From contig CALWUY010000066.1 in NCBI GenBank assembly GCA_944384855.1, positions 62,001 to 126,000 of the forward strand: a DNA stretch of 64,000 bases, read 5' to 3'. This document shows, piece by piece, positions 25,956 through 33,828 of this stretch. The position numbers were made by a program, and so were the translations under genes. The notes beneath the pieces are model-generated. The model worked only from the letters and a program-made list of their open reading frames with translations. It had not been told where the DNA came from and made no database searches. Numbering within the stretch: the first letter of the stretch is position 1; each line of letters opens with the position of its first letter. This stretch comes from an uncultured Clostridia bacterium (GTDB taxonomy: Bacteria > Bacillota > Clostridia > Oscillospirales > Acutalibacteraceae).

Positions 25956-27125
25956 GTGCAGGGCATAGGAATAATAGCCGAGTTCAATCCTCTTCATAAA
26001 GGTCATGAATATCTTATAAGCAAGGCAAAACAGCAAGGCACCGTAGTTTGTGTGATGAGCGGCAATTTTGTTCAAAGGGGAGACACAGCTATTGCCGAAA
26101 AGCGTGTCCGCACGCAAGCCGCCCTTAAAGCAGGAGCGGATCTGATTCTTGAACTTCCGGTTTTATGGTCGATGTCTACAGCTCAGAATTTCGCGCTGGG
26201 CGGCGTAAGCGCTCTCAAATATGCAGGCTGCCGAAAAATGATTTTCGGCAGCGAGTATGGGAATACCGATGAACTTTTTAAAACTTCCCGTATACTTTCG
26301 TCTCCGGATTATATATCTTTAGTATTGCAAAAATCAAAGCACGGAGTCACTTTTGCATCTGCCAGACAATCGGCGGCAGAGACTTTAGGTGTGAAAAAAG
26401 GCATTTTGCAGGGTGCCAACAACAATTTGGGAATTGAGTATATCACAGCCGCAAAATCTCTTAATTACAATGTTGAATTTGAAACCGTAAAAAGAATCGG
26501 ATCAGACCACGACTCCATGCAGGAATCTGAGTTTGTATCGGCTGCGCTGCTGAGAGAACATTTAAAAAAGCAGGATTATGATTTTTGTTCCGAATACATG
26601 AGCAAAGATATTTTAAATCTGTTTTCACATGAAAACATTTCCGATATTTCTAATATTGAAACGGGCATACTCGCAGTTCTGCGCACAAAAACCATAGAAG
26701 AATTGCGGCAGCTCCCCGATTTAAGCGAAGGCGTGGAAAACAAACTTTTTTACTCAATAAGTATTGCAAGAAGCCTTGAAGAGTTGTATAATACTATGAA
26801 GGTAAAGCGTTATACTTTGGCACGCATACGAAGACTTGTGCTGTCAGCATTTCTGGGAGCTGATAATTCATTTTTTATGAAACCTGTGCCTTATTTACGA
26901 GTTTTAGGTTTCAGCCAAGCGGGAGAAAAATATATCAAAGAAAATTTCAAAAATTTGTCTGTTCCGCTTATAAACCGTGTTTCAGATACAGAAAAGCTCG
27001 GCGGCGACGTCAAAAAGATTTTTGAAACCGAATCAAGAGCCACAGATTTATTCCTGCTTTCATTGAACACACCGCAGAAAAGCGGATTGGAATACAAAGC
27101 CAAAATAATAAAAACGGGGTGCTGA
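25956..27125 (+). CDS. tmcAL: tRNA(Met) cytidine acetate ligase
   Basis: TmcAL (formerly YlbM) uses ATP and acetate to make N4-acetylcytidine at the wobble base of elongator tRNA-Met. The nucleotidyltransferase signature GIIAEFNPLHKGHEYLI and the MSGNFVQRG motif are at the N-terminus, and KRYTLARIRRLVLSAFLG is near residue 285. Length, 389 residues, is normal. The start is GTG 25956, five bases after AGGGAGGTG. In Clostridia this gene is often next to acetate genes, as here with ackA. Confidence 0.94.
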   Translation: MQGIGIIAEFNPLHKGHEYLISKAKQQGTVVCVMSGNFVQRGDTAIAEKRVRTQAALKAGADLILELPVLWSMSTAQNFALGGVSALKYAGCRKMIFGSEYGNTDELFKTSRILSSPDYISLVLQKSKHGVTFASARQSAAETLGVKKGILQGANNNLGIEYITAAKSLNYNVEFETVKRIGSDHDSMQESEFVSAALLREHLKKQDYDFCSEYMSKDILNLFSHENISDISNIETGILAVLRTKTIEELRQLPDLSEGVENKLFYSISIARSLEELYNTMKVKRYTLARIRRLVLSAFLGADNSFFMKPVPYLRVLGFSQAGEKYIKENFKNLSVPLINRVSDTEKLGGDVKKIFETESRATDLFLLSLNTPQKSGLEYKAKIIKTGC

Positions 27126-27127
27126 AT

Positions 27128-28060
27128 ATGGTTAAAGTAAAAGAAATCGAAAATTTCATGAGTTACGGAAAATGCGTAAGTATTTCAAACGGAAAAATTG
27201 AAGCCTTAGTTACCGTAGATATAGGTCCGCGCATAATTTCGTTCGGATTTTCCGGCGGGCAAAATTTTATGTGCGTTGACCGCGAAGGCTTGGGATACAG
27301 AAATCACGGAAATTATACTGAATTCTTCGGGGAAGGCAGAAAATGGGAAAGTTTCGGAGGGCACAGGATATGGCTTTCGCCCGAAAGCTATCCGGAAACC
27401 TATACTCCTGATGACAGGCCGGTAAAATACGAAATAACAAAAGACGGAGCCCTTTTTATTCCGGAAGACGATACCGAGATAGGCGCTGCAAAGACATTAC
27501 AGATAATAATGAGCGAATCAGGTTATGATATGACGGTAGATATGTGTGTTAAAAATATCTCATCCGCTCCCAAAAAATTTGCGGTCTGGTCGCTTTCGGT
27601 ATGCGCCGCGGGCGGAACCATGATAATACCGATGAACACCAACGATACCGGACTTTTACATAACCGCACAATTTCAGTATGGCCATATACGGATATGCGC
27701 GACAGCAGAATATACTGGGGCGGGAAATATATAACGCTTAAGCAGGATAAGACAGCCAAAGATCCAATTAAGTTAGGATTTGATCTTAACTGCGGTACTG
27801 CCTACTATGTTTTGGGTAATGAAATCCTGAAAAAGAATTATTCGACAAACCATCCGGACGGCACATATCCTGACGGCGGCTGTTCGTTTGAGACCTACAC
27901 AGATAAAGTTATGCTGGAATTTGAAACATTAAGTGAACTTAAAACCGTAAGTCCGGGCGAAACAAACAAGCTTACCGAACATTGGACTCTCTGCAAAAGC
28001 AACGGTTCCGCCGACTTAAAGAATGATGAATCAATAGCAAAAATGCTTGAAAAACTATAA
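27128..28060 (+). CDS. DUF4380-like beta-sandwich protein (mutarotase-like fold?)
   Basis: A 310-residue soluble protein without signal peptide. I recognise the DUF4380 pattern only loosely: VTVDIGPRIISFGF near the N-terminus, GGHRIWLSPES near residue 80 and a beta-rich remainder. These resemble galactose-mutarotase-like proteins, where His residues handle sugars, but no catalytic set is certain. The start is ATG 27128, 2 bases after the tmcAL stop, with CGGGGTG upstream. Its neighbours tmcAL and mrp are probably co-transcribed; they give no functional hint. Confidence 0.75.
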   Translation: MVKVKEIENFMSYGKCVSISNGKIEALVTVDIGPRIISFGFSGGQNFMCVDREGLGYRNHGNYTEFFGEGRKWESFGGHRIWLSPESYPETYTPDDRPVKYEITKDGALFIPEDDTEIGAAKTLQIIMSESGYDMTVDMCVKNISSAPKKFAVWSLSVCAAGGTMIIPMNTNDTGLLHNRTISVWPYTDMRDSRIYWGGKYITLKQDKTAKDPIKLGFDLNCGTAYYVLGNEILKKNYSTNHPDGTYPDGGCSFETYTDKVMLEFETLSELKTVSPGETNKLTEHWTLCKSNGSADLKNDESIAKMLEKL

Positions 28061-28091
28061 TAAACCATTATACAGAAACGGAGATTTTAGA

Positions 28092-28934
28092 ATGTCAGAA
28101 GAAAAAAATCAGGAATGCTCAGGCAACTGCGGCTCCTGTTCGCAGAACTGTTCGTCCAGAGAAAGCGAAAGCCTGATAGAACCAACAGGTGAATATAACA
28201 ATATCAAACACGTAATCGGTGTTGTAAGCGGCAAGGGCGGCGTAGGAAAATCAATGGTGACTTCAATGCTCGCTGTGCTCATGCAGCGCAAAGGCTACAA
28301 AGTAGGAATTCTTGACGCCGATATTACCGGTCCTTCAATACCCAAGACCTTCGGAATCAATTCAAGAGCAATGCAAAACGAGCTCGGAATATTGCCTGCG
28401 GTTACAGAGTCGGGTATAGAAATAATGTCTGTAAACCTGATGCTTGAAGAAAAAGATTCTCCGGTTATATGGAGAGGGCCTATAATAGCCGGTGTAGTAA
28501 AGCAGTTCTGGCATGATGTTGTATGGGGGGATCTTGACTATTTGTTTATAGACTGTCCTCCCGGAACAGGAGATGTTCCGCTTACAGTATTCCAGAGCAT
28601 TCCGCTCGACGGCGCGGTGATAGTTACATCTCCTCAGGATCTTGTATCGCTTATAGTTAAAAAAGCTTATAATATGGCCTCTATGATGAATATCAACGTT
28701 TTAGGTATTGTGGAAAATATGAGCTATGTCATTTGCCCTGACTGCAAAAAGGAATTCAGTATTTTCGGTTCCGGCAGCGAAACGGTAGCTGAGGAACTCG
28801 GAATTGATTTGCTCGGAAAAATGCCTATTGACGTATCTTTAGCACAAATGGTTGATAACGGCTCTTTTGAGCATTTCGCCTGCGGTTATCTTACTGATGC
28901 TGCGAATAAAATAGACGAGAAAATAAATAAATAA
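28092..28934 (+). CDS. Mrp/NBP35-family P-loop ATPase, iron-sulfur carrier
   Basis: A 280-residue ATP-binding iron-sulfur cluster carrier or scaffold of the Mrp/ApbC group. The deviant Walker A motif SGKGGVGKSM is near residue 48, with DADITGPSIPK and the switch FIDCPPGTGD. Two cysteine clusters are present: an N-terminal CSGNCGSCSQNC, as in NBP35-type proteins, and CPDCKK near residue 218, which bridges the dimer. ATG 28092 has ACGGAG upstream; an ATG at 28047 inside the previous gene is less likely. It delivers clusters to enzymes such as radical SAM proteins and dehydratases. Confidence 0.92.
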   Translation: MSEEKNQECSGNCGSCSQNCSSRESESLIEPTGEYNNIKHVIGVVSGKGGVGKSMVTSMLAVLMQRKGYKVGILDADITGPSIPKTFGINSRAMQNELGILPAVTESGIEIMSVNLMLEEKDSPVIWRGPIIAGVVKQFWHDVVWGDLDYLFIDCPPGTGDVPLTVFQSIPLDGAVIVTSPQDLVSLIVKKAYNMASMMNINVLGIVENMSYVICPDCKKEFSIFGSGSETVAEELGIDLLGKMPIDVSLAQMVDNGSFEHFACGYLTDAANKIDEKINK

Positions 28935-28970
28935 ATAAGAAGAGTAACTGATAGAATAAAGCGAAATAAT

Positions 28971-29005
28971 TAAAGCGGTTGTAAAAATCATTTACAACCG
29001 CTTTA
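28971..29005. terminator. Bidirectional terminator
   Basis: A perfect 15-base stem (TAAAGCGGTTGTAAA with TTTACAACCGCTTTA) with loop AATCA lies between the convergent mrp and S1 genes. Confidence 0.9.
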
Positions 29006-29019
29006 ATTTATATCTATAA

Positions 29020-29940
29020 TTATCCGCAGAATTTTGTAAATATTCTTTTTGTGCAATCTGCCGGCGAATAATCCCACTGAGATATGTTGTCACCATCAAA
29101 AAAATATTTGATTTCAGGTGAATAGTTTATATCGAAACTGTCAATAATAATAAGTTTGATTTTCATTTTTTCCCTTATGATGCTTTTTATATAAACACTG
29201 GCCTGCTGACCTACCTTTACATCAGGTTTCGGCTCGGCAAGTCCCGCAAGATTAGGTGTTATCTCTACAAAAATACCGTAGTCCTCTACACTACGCACCA
29301 CTCCGGAAACTGTCTGACCCGCACTGAACATTTCGGCATTCTGATCCCATGTTCCAAGCAGTTCTTTATGCGACAGTGTTATCTTTCCGTCAGCATCAAT
29401 ATTTTTAATTACGGCGCGAATATTTTCACCTACATAAAAACGGTCCTTAGGATGAGAAATTCGTGAAACCGAAATGGAATCTATCGGCAATAATGCTATA
29501 ATTCCGCACCCGATATCGCAAAAAGCTCCAAAGCTTTCCAGATGGGTAATTTTAGCATTAATAATATCCCCGCATCTGCAGGTTTCAGTAATATGACTGC
29601 GGCAGAGTTCCTGCGCCCTTCTCCGTGACAGCAAAGCATATGGCTTACCAGAAGAATCAACTGTTATGGACGAAACAACAAAGCAGACTGTCTTGCCGAC
29701 TCTTGATATAAGAGCTATATCACGCGTAGTGCCGTCTGATATACCCAATGCGCCTTCCTCCCGGGGTATTACCCCCTTCATACAGCCAAGATTTACAACC
29801 AAATTATGTGACGCGTCACACATAATCACCGGCGCTTCAAGCACCGTTTCCTGCACCTTTGCTTCTGCTAAATCCGCAGAAGTAAACCTGTTTTTTTTGT
29901 TTTCTGACAAATTCCATCCTTCGGGATAAAAACCGATCAT
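29020..29940 (-). CDS. S1-domain RNA-binding protein
   Basis: A 306-residue protein with two clear S1 (OB-fold) domains: about residues 124-195 (GDIINAKITHLESFGAFCDIG...ITLSHKEL) and 207-267 (GQTVSGVVRSVEDYGIFVEI). A degenerate S1-like region lies before them. It resembles the short S1 proteins that stand for ribosomal protein S1 in Clostridia, so it probably binds mRNA at the ribosome. No RNase or reductase domain is attached. GAAAGGTGAG precedes ATG 29940. It is transcribed alone. Confidence 0.87.
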   Translation of the reverse strand: MIGFYPEGWNLSENKKNRFTSADLAEAKVQETVLEAPVIMCDASHNLVVNLGCMKGVIPREEGALGISDGTTRDIALISRVGKTVCFVVSSITVDSSGKPYALLSRRRAQELCRSHITETCRCGDIINAKITHLESFGAFCDIGCGIIALLPIDSISVSRISHPKDRFYVGENIRAVIKNIDADGKITLSHKELLGTWDQNAEMFSAGQTVSGVVRSVEDYGIFVEITPNLAGLAEPKPDVKVGQQASVYIKSIIREKMKIKLIIIDSFDINYSPEIKYFFDGDNISQWDYSPADCTKRIFTKFCG

Positions 29941-30132
29941 TATTTCTCACCTTTCCTTTTAGGCACTTTCGCGCCGTTCTTCTTGTAAAACCTTTGGGTT
30001 TAAGCATTACATAATCAATTATATGACTTAAGATGTAAAAAAATGATAGAATTATGTCTGTTAAAAAAATTAATTTTTATGTTATTATAATTCTTAATGA
30101 GAATAATACTTATTTAAAAACCAATAATATTT

Positions 30133-30822
30133 TTGGTGATTTTTTTGATAACAACTATAGTCAGAACTATAATTCTATATCTGCTTTTGACCTTCGGAAT
30201 AAGACTTATGGGCAAAAGGCAAATAGGTGATATGCAGCCTAATGAATTGGTCATTACTCTGCTGATATCAGAAATTGCAGCCATACCCTTACAAGATACA
30301 TCTCAGCCGCTGCTTTTCGGTATAGTCGCAATATTTATGCTGATTGTATTGGAAGTTTTAATGTCGGTATTGGCAATGAAGTGCAAGAAAATACGAAAGC
30401 TCATGAGCGGAAAATCGATAGTAGTAATCAAAAACGGAGAGATTGACCAGGCCGCCATGCGGGACGTGAGAATGACGGTATTAGACCTTATCGAATTATT
30501 AAGGGGTCAAAACGTATTTGATATATCAACAGTCGCATTTGCGGTTTTAGAGGTAAACGGCGACCTCAGCGTACTGTTAAAATCAGGTGAACAGACCGCT
30601 ACCGCGAAAGATTTGAAGCTGAATCCTAAACCTGCTGTATTGCCTCTTCCTGTAATAACCGACGGAAAAATCGAAAAAGACTCGCTGGATGCACTTAAAA
30701 TCAATAAGGAAGAAATATTGAAACTTTTAAAAATCAATAATACTGAACCGGAGGATGTTTTTCTGATGACGATGGACCGCGACAGGAAAATCAACATCAT
30801 AAAAATGAAAGAGGGCGTATGA
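30133..30822 (+). CDS. YetF/DUF421-family membrane protein
   Basis: A 229-residue protein with about three N-terminal membrane segments (to residue 82), then two small cytoplasmic alpha-beta domains. The DUF421 motifs GKRQIGDMQPNELVITLLISE, MRDVRMTVLDLIELLRGQ and AVLEVNGDLSVL are clear. Members are found in spore-formers and their function is poorly known. The start is uncertain: TTG 30133 or GTG 30136, neither with a good ribosome binding site. It overlaps the next gene by ATGA, a pairing seen often in Clostridia. Confidence 0.88.
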   Translation: MVIFLITTIVRTIILYLLLTFGIRLMGKRQIGDMQPNELVITLLISEIAAIPLQDTSQPLLFGIVAIFMLIVLEVLMSVLAMKCKKIRKLMSGKSIVVIKNGEIDQAAMRDVRMTVLDLIELLRGQNVFDISTVAFAVLEVNGDLSVLLKSGEQTATAKDLKLNPKPAVLPLPVITDGKIEKDSLDALKINKEEILKLLKINNTEPEDVFLMTMDRDRKINIIKMKEGV

Positions 30823-31193
30823 AACGACTTATTGCCGCGGTGGTTTTAATAATATTGGTAACAGGAATTTATATTTCAAGCTATTTTTATATTGACCGCG
30901 TATGTGAAGAAACAGAAAAATTATTGAATGAATGTGTTTCTGCCTATAACAATAATCAAAAAATCGAAACTAATATAACAGAACTTGAAAATTATTGGAG
31001 CAGCAAAGAAAAAGTTCTGTCAATCATTTTAAATCACAACTCTATAGATGAAATAGAATTAGCTATTGAATCACTTACGGTACACAGTAAGTATCCTCAA
31101 AATGAAATGTTTTACGAATATTCAAGCACAATAGACATTATGCTTCATCAAATAATGGAGGATACCGTACCAAGCGCTCACAGCATATTATAA
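30819..31193 (+). CDS. DUF4363-like membrane-anchored protein
   Basis: A 124-residue protein with one N-terminal membrane segment (about residues 5-25) and a helical outer domain, matching the small DUF4363 proteins that accompany DUF421 genes. The start overlaps the YetF-like stop as ATGA, so the two products are probably made in equal amounts and may form a complex. No catalytic motif is seen. Confidence 0.78.
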   Translation: MKRLIAAVVLIILVTGIYISSYFYIDRVCEETEKLLNECVSAYNNNQKIETNITELENYWSSKEKVLSIILNHNSIDEIELAIESLTVHSKYPQNEMFYEYSSTIDIMLHQIMEDTVPSAHSIL

Positions 31194-31234
31194 GCTTAAA
31201 ATACCGAATATTAATTGTTAGCAGAAAACTTAAA

Positions 31235-31263
31235 CCCCCGCCGAACATTAAATACGGCGGGGG
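31235..31263. terminator. GC-rich hairpin between convergent genes
   Basis: CCCCCGCCG and CGGCGGGGG form a 9-base stem with an 11-base loop between the DUF4363 gene and the HPr-kinase-like gene. T tails are weak on both sides, so efficiency is uncertain. Confidence 0.65.
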
Positions 31264-31283
31264 TATGTATATCGTAACGGTCT

Positions 31284-31991
31284 TTAATTTTCAAAAATCA
31301 ACTTATATGCGATTTCTCCTGCATTATCGTCCATATTGCAGTGTATTATCCAAAGCTTGCAGCAGGACAACAGCCTGTCCGCAAGCTGCATGGTTTTCAT
31401 AACGGCAGCAGGATCCCGCGGCATATACACCTGATTCATAATACGGTTTACAGCACTGTCTTTGTCTATCCTTTCAACAAAATTATCATCGCTTCGTTCA
31501 ATAAAGCATATATGCTTAAGCGGCGTGCGCATATTACAACCTAAATTTTCTTTGCCCATCCAGGGCGTACCGTAAGCATAAGGTATTTCAGGCTCACTGT
31601 CAAAAAATCTGACAATGGGTTTGTCGCCGTTTACCACGGTCATTTTATCGCCTAAATAGCTCTGCCAGCGGTTCATGTGGGTAGTTTTCCCGGTGCCGCT
31701 ATGAGCAGCCAAGGCAACACCAATGCCTTCAACGTCAAAGACTGCAGAGTGAAAAACAAATGCATTTTTCCCAGGTAGTGCTTCAGCCAGCTTACGGTGA
31801 AACGCAACATTTTCAAGATAGGCCCGTCTGTAGCCTTTATTCTCTCGGTCTTCTGCCATGATTTCGTTATTACTGCAAAAAATCTCAAACTCCACCACGG
31901 AATCTTCCTGCGGCAGTCTAAATTCTTTTAAATTCCAGTGCACTACGGTCATATTCTTAAAATCAATATTAAAATCCGCAATTCTGTACAT
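31284..31991 (-). CDS. HPr-kinase-like P-loop protein of RiPP locus
   Basis: A 235-residue soluble protein with Walker A AAHSGTGKTTH (about residues 95-105), followed by VVNGDKPIV and YGTPWMGKENLG, the pattern of HPr kinase C-terminal domains of the PEP-carboxykinase fold. It lacks the N-terminal HPr kinase domain, so it is not the catabolite-repression enzyme. Relatives in lasso-peptide clusters phosphorylate the C-terminal serine of the peptide. Here the precursor at 33641..33775 ends in Ser, so such a role is possible; this is inference. GGGAG lies 6 bases before ATG 31991, and the gene starts 32 bases after the maturase stop. Confidence 0.8.
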   Translation of the reverse strand: MYRIADFNIDFKNMTVVHWNLKEFRLPQEDSVVEFEIFCSNNEIMAEDRENKGYRRAYLENVAFHRKLAEALPGKNAFVFHSAVFDVEGIGVALAAHSGTGKTTHMNRWQSYLGDKMTVVNGDKPIVRFFDSEPEIPYAYGTPWMGKENLGCNMRTPLKHICFIERSDDNFVERIDKDSAVNRIMNQVYMPRDPAAVMKTMQLADRLLSCCKLWIIHCNMDDNAGEIAYKLIFEN

Positions 31992-32023
31992 GTAAACTCC
32001 CTGTTTTATGAATTCGCACCATA

Positions 32024-33421
32024 TCAGGACATAAACTGAGTTTCTTCTTCATGTTCTTCCTGTGCTTTAACCTTATTCTTTTTGAAGAGATCATAGCTGT
32101 TGATCATCTCTTTTTTTACCTGATCAATTTTTAACTCTTTATCTATATCATCACAATGAGTCTCAGCAATGGGACAGGCCTTTAAAGTATAACATTTTGT
32201 AAGAAGATTACATGTGCGGCATTTATCGGCCTTCAATGACCTCTCCCGGAATTTTCTGATTACAGACATATCAACAGCATCATTATAAATACTGCCGTAA
32301 TACTCCCCGTCGGTATAATGCTCGCACCTGCCGAGACTGCCGTCAGGAAGTATGGTTGTAGATTTACAGTTATCTGCCATACACTGATTCACCTGACGGT
32401 AAATCATAAGATTGCTTTTTCGATACATTCCGTATGAATTAAGGATTTCACTGATTTCATTCTGTTTTTTAATTAAAATTTGCTTAACTTCATCTGTACG
32501 CTCGGTATAACATTTGCCAACATTTTCGAACAAAAGGGCAACATATACAACGCAATTTTCATAGCTACTGAACCGTTCTGCCAACTGTGTTGATAAGTGT
32601 TTCAAATCATCATAGTTGTACATATCCATATTCAACCGGATTTTTACTTTCACACCGGCATTGCACAAAAGTTCAATATTGTCAAGCACTCGTATAAACG
32701 GTGAAGAAACATCTTTATAAATGTAAGCTTTTGTTTTGTTGTAAATTTGTTCAGTTCCGTCAAGGGTGATTTGAATAGCCTTAAGTTTCCACTCACTACA
32801 GGCTTTTTTTACCAGAGCCTCATCAAACAAATATCCGTTTGATACCATTTCGGCTCCAAACTCCAACCCGGCATCGTTCAGACGATTCGAAATAATATCA
32901 ATTGCCAAAGCATTGTAAAGAGGCTCTCCTCCGAACCACATAATATGGACCCGCTTACCGCAGGATTTTTTTAAAATGAAGTCAGCAACGTCTCGTGCTG
33001 TCTCTGCAGTCATATTAGTTCGTTTGCAGGCAAGTTCAAAGCAATAAAAACATCTGGCATTACAGTCTGTTGTAGGATAAATTACGAAGGTAGTAAGTGG
33101 GGATTTATCATTGACCGCCAGCAGCCGAAAAACAGTGTCGGTTTGCTTATAAAGCAAATAATCGTCAAATTCCGTCGGTACCAAAAACCAGTTTTCAATT
33201 AAATAACGAACGCTGTCGTTGGAAGTATCAATATTACGAAAGGATTTTGCTTCCACGTTATCAAGAAGCAAAAACTCCCGGGTCATTAGGTTATACAAAA
33301 GCAAACCGTCAGGTGAATCGCAAGTTTGGAGATAGGTGAAAAAGCGTAATGAACCGCCGCTGTATTTCTGTTTTCCAGCAGCTTTAATAATTACATCTAA
33401 CGGTTTATTGATTTGTATCAT
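32024..33421 (-). CDS. Radical SAM/SPASM peptide maturase
   Basis: A 465-residue enzyme. The N-terminal 100 residues look like a peptide-recognition region. The radical SAM site is CNARCFYC (C120, C124, C127), followed by MWFGGEPL. The C-terminal SPASM region holds many cysteines (QCMADNC, GRCEHY, KCRTCNLLTKC, ACPIAETHC) for auxiliary Fe-S clusters. Such enzymes form thioether or carbon-carbon links in RiPP peptides. AAGGATG lies 7 bases before ATG 33421. The 44-residue precursor gene lies upstream across an attenuator-like hairpin, and a kinase-like gene follows. Confidence 0.9.
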   Translation of the reverse strand: MIQINKPLDVIIKAAGKQKYSGGSLRFFTYLQTCDSPDGLLLYNLMTREFLLLDNVEAKSFRNIDTSNDSVRYLIENWFLVPTEFDDYLLYKQTDTVFRLLAVNDKSPLTTFVIYPTTDCNARCFYCFELACKRTNMTAETARDVADFILKKSCGKRVHIMWFGGEPLYNALAIDIISNRLNDAGLEFGAEMVSNGYLFDEALVKKACSEWKLKAIQITLDGTEQIYNKTKAYIYKDVSSPFIRVLDNIELLCNAGVKVKIRLNMDMYNYDDLKHLSTQLAERFSSYENCVVYVALLFENVGKCYTERTDEVKQILIKKQNEISEILNSYGMYRKSNLMIYRQVNQCMADNCKSTTILPDGSLGRCEHYTDGEYYGSIYNDAVDMSVIRKFRERSLKADKCRTCNLLTKCYTLKACPIAETHCDDIDKELKIDQVKKEMINSYDLFKKNKVKAQEEHEEETQFMS

Positions 33422-33606
33422 AACGCTACATCCTTAAAATAAAATTATTTTTCTCAATTATGATCCGGGAACATTTTTATGAAAAGCCTTAAAGAATTCT
33501 GTAAGCACTTTTAATGTTATAGTTATGTCTTTCTCAAATTTTAAATTTTAAACACACCGCTCAATCAAGCGAAATTTTATATTATTTAGCATCTGTAATC
33601 AGTAAT

Positions 33607-33634
33607 AACGCGGCTCCTTTACGGGAGCCGCGTT
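33607..33634 (-). terminator. Attenuator-like hairpin between precursor and maturase
   Basis: AACGCGGCTCC and GGAGCCGCGTT form a perfect 11-base stem with a 6-base loop, 6 bases after the precursor stop. On the minus strand ATTACTG follows, a poor T tract, so it should be leaky. This fits RiPP loci, where the precursor is made in excess over its enzymes. Confidence 0.7.
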
Positions 33635-33640
33635 AAGTAA

Positions 33641-33775
33641 TTATGAAATAACAACTTTGTCACATTCGGGCGGCTTATCTCCACCGAAATCAGTTGGAAC
33701 ATCCGGCTGAATGCAACCAGATGTTGTTACTATGTCAGAAACATCAAAACGAACTATTTCCAACTCTGCTTTCAT
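33641..33775 (-). CDS. Predicted RiPP precursor peptide, 44 residues
   Basis: The peptide begins MKAELEIVRFDVSDIVTTSG, a leader pattern (charged start, F-D-x-x-D-I-V-T-T-S-G) of clostridial radical SAM precursors. The core-like part has C21, a C-x3-D spacing (C21 to D25), a FGG turn, C38 and a C-terminal Ser44. The start ATG 33775 has GAGGTG about 8 bases upstream. It lies between a secreted protein gene and the maturase gene, all on one strand. Cys-to-Asp thioether links as in ranthipeptides are a possible product; the chemistry cannot be read from sequence. Confidence 0.8.
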   Translation of the reverse strand: MKAELEIVRFDVSDIVTTSGCIQPDVPTDFGGDKPPECDKVVIS

Positions 33776-33828
33776 TCTAAAACACCTCGATATTAAACTA
33801 TAAAAATAAACTTAAATAAAACCAAGAA

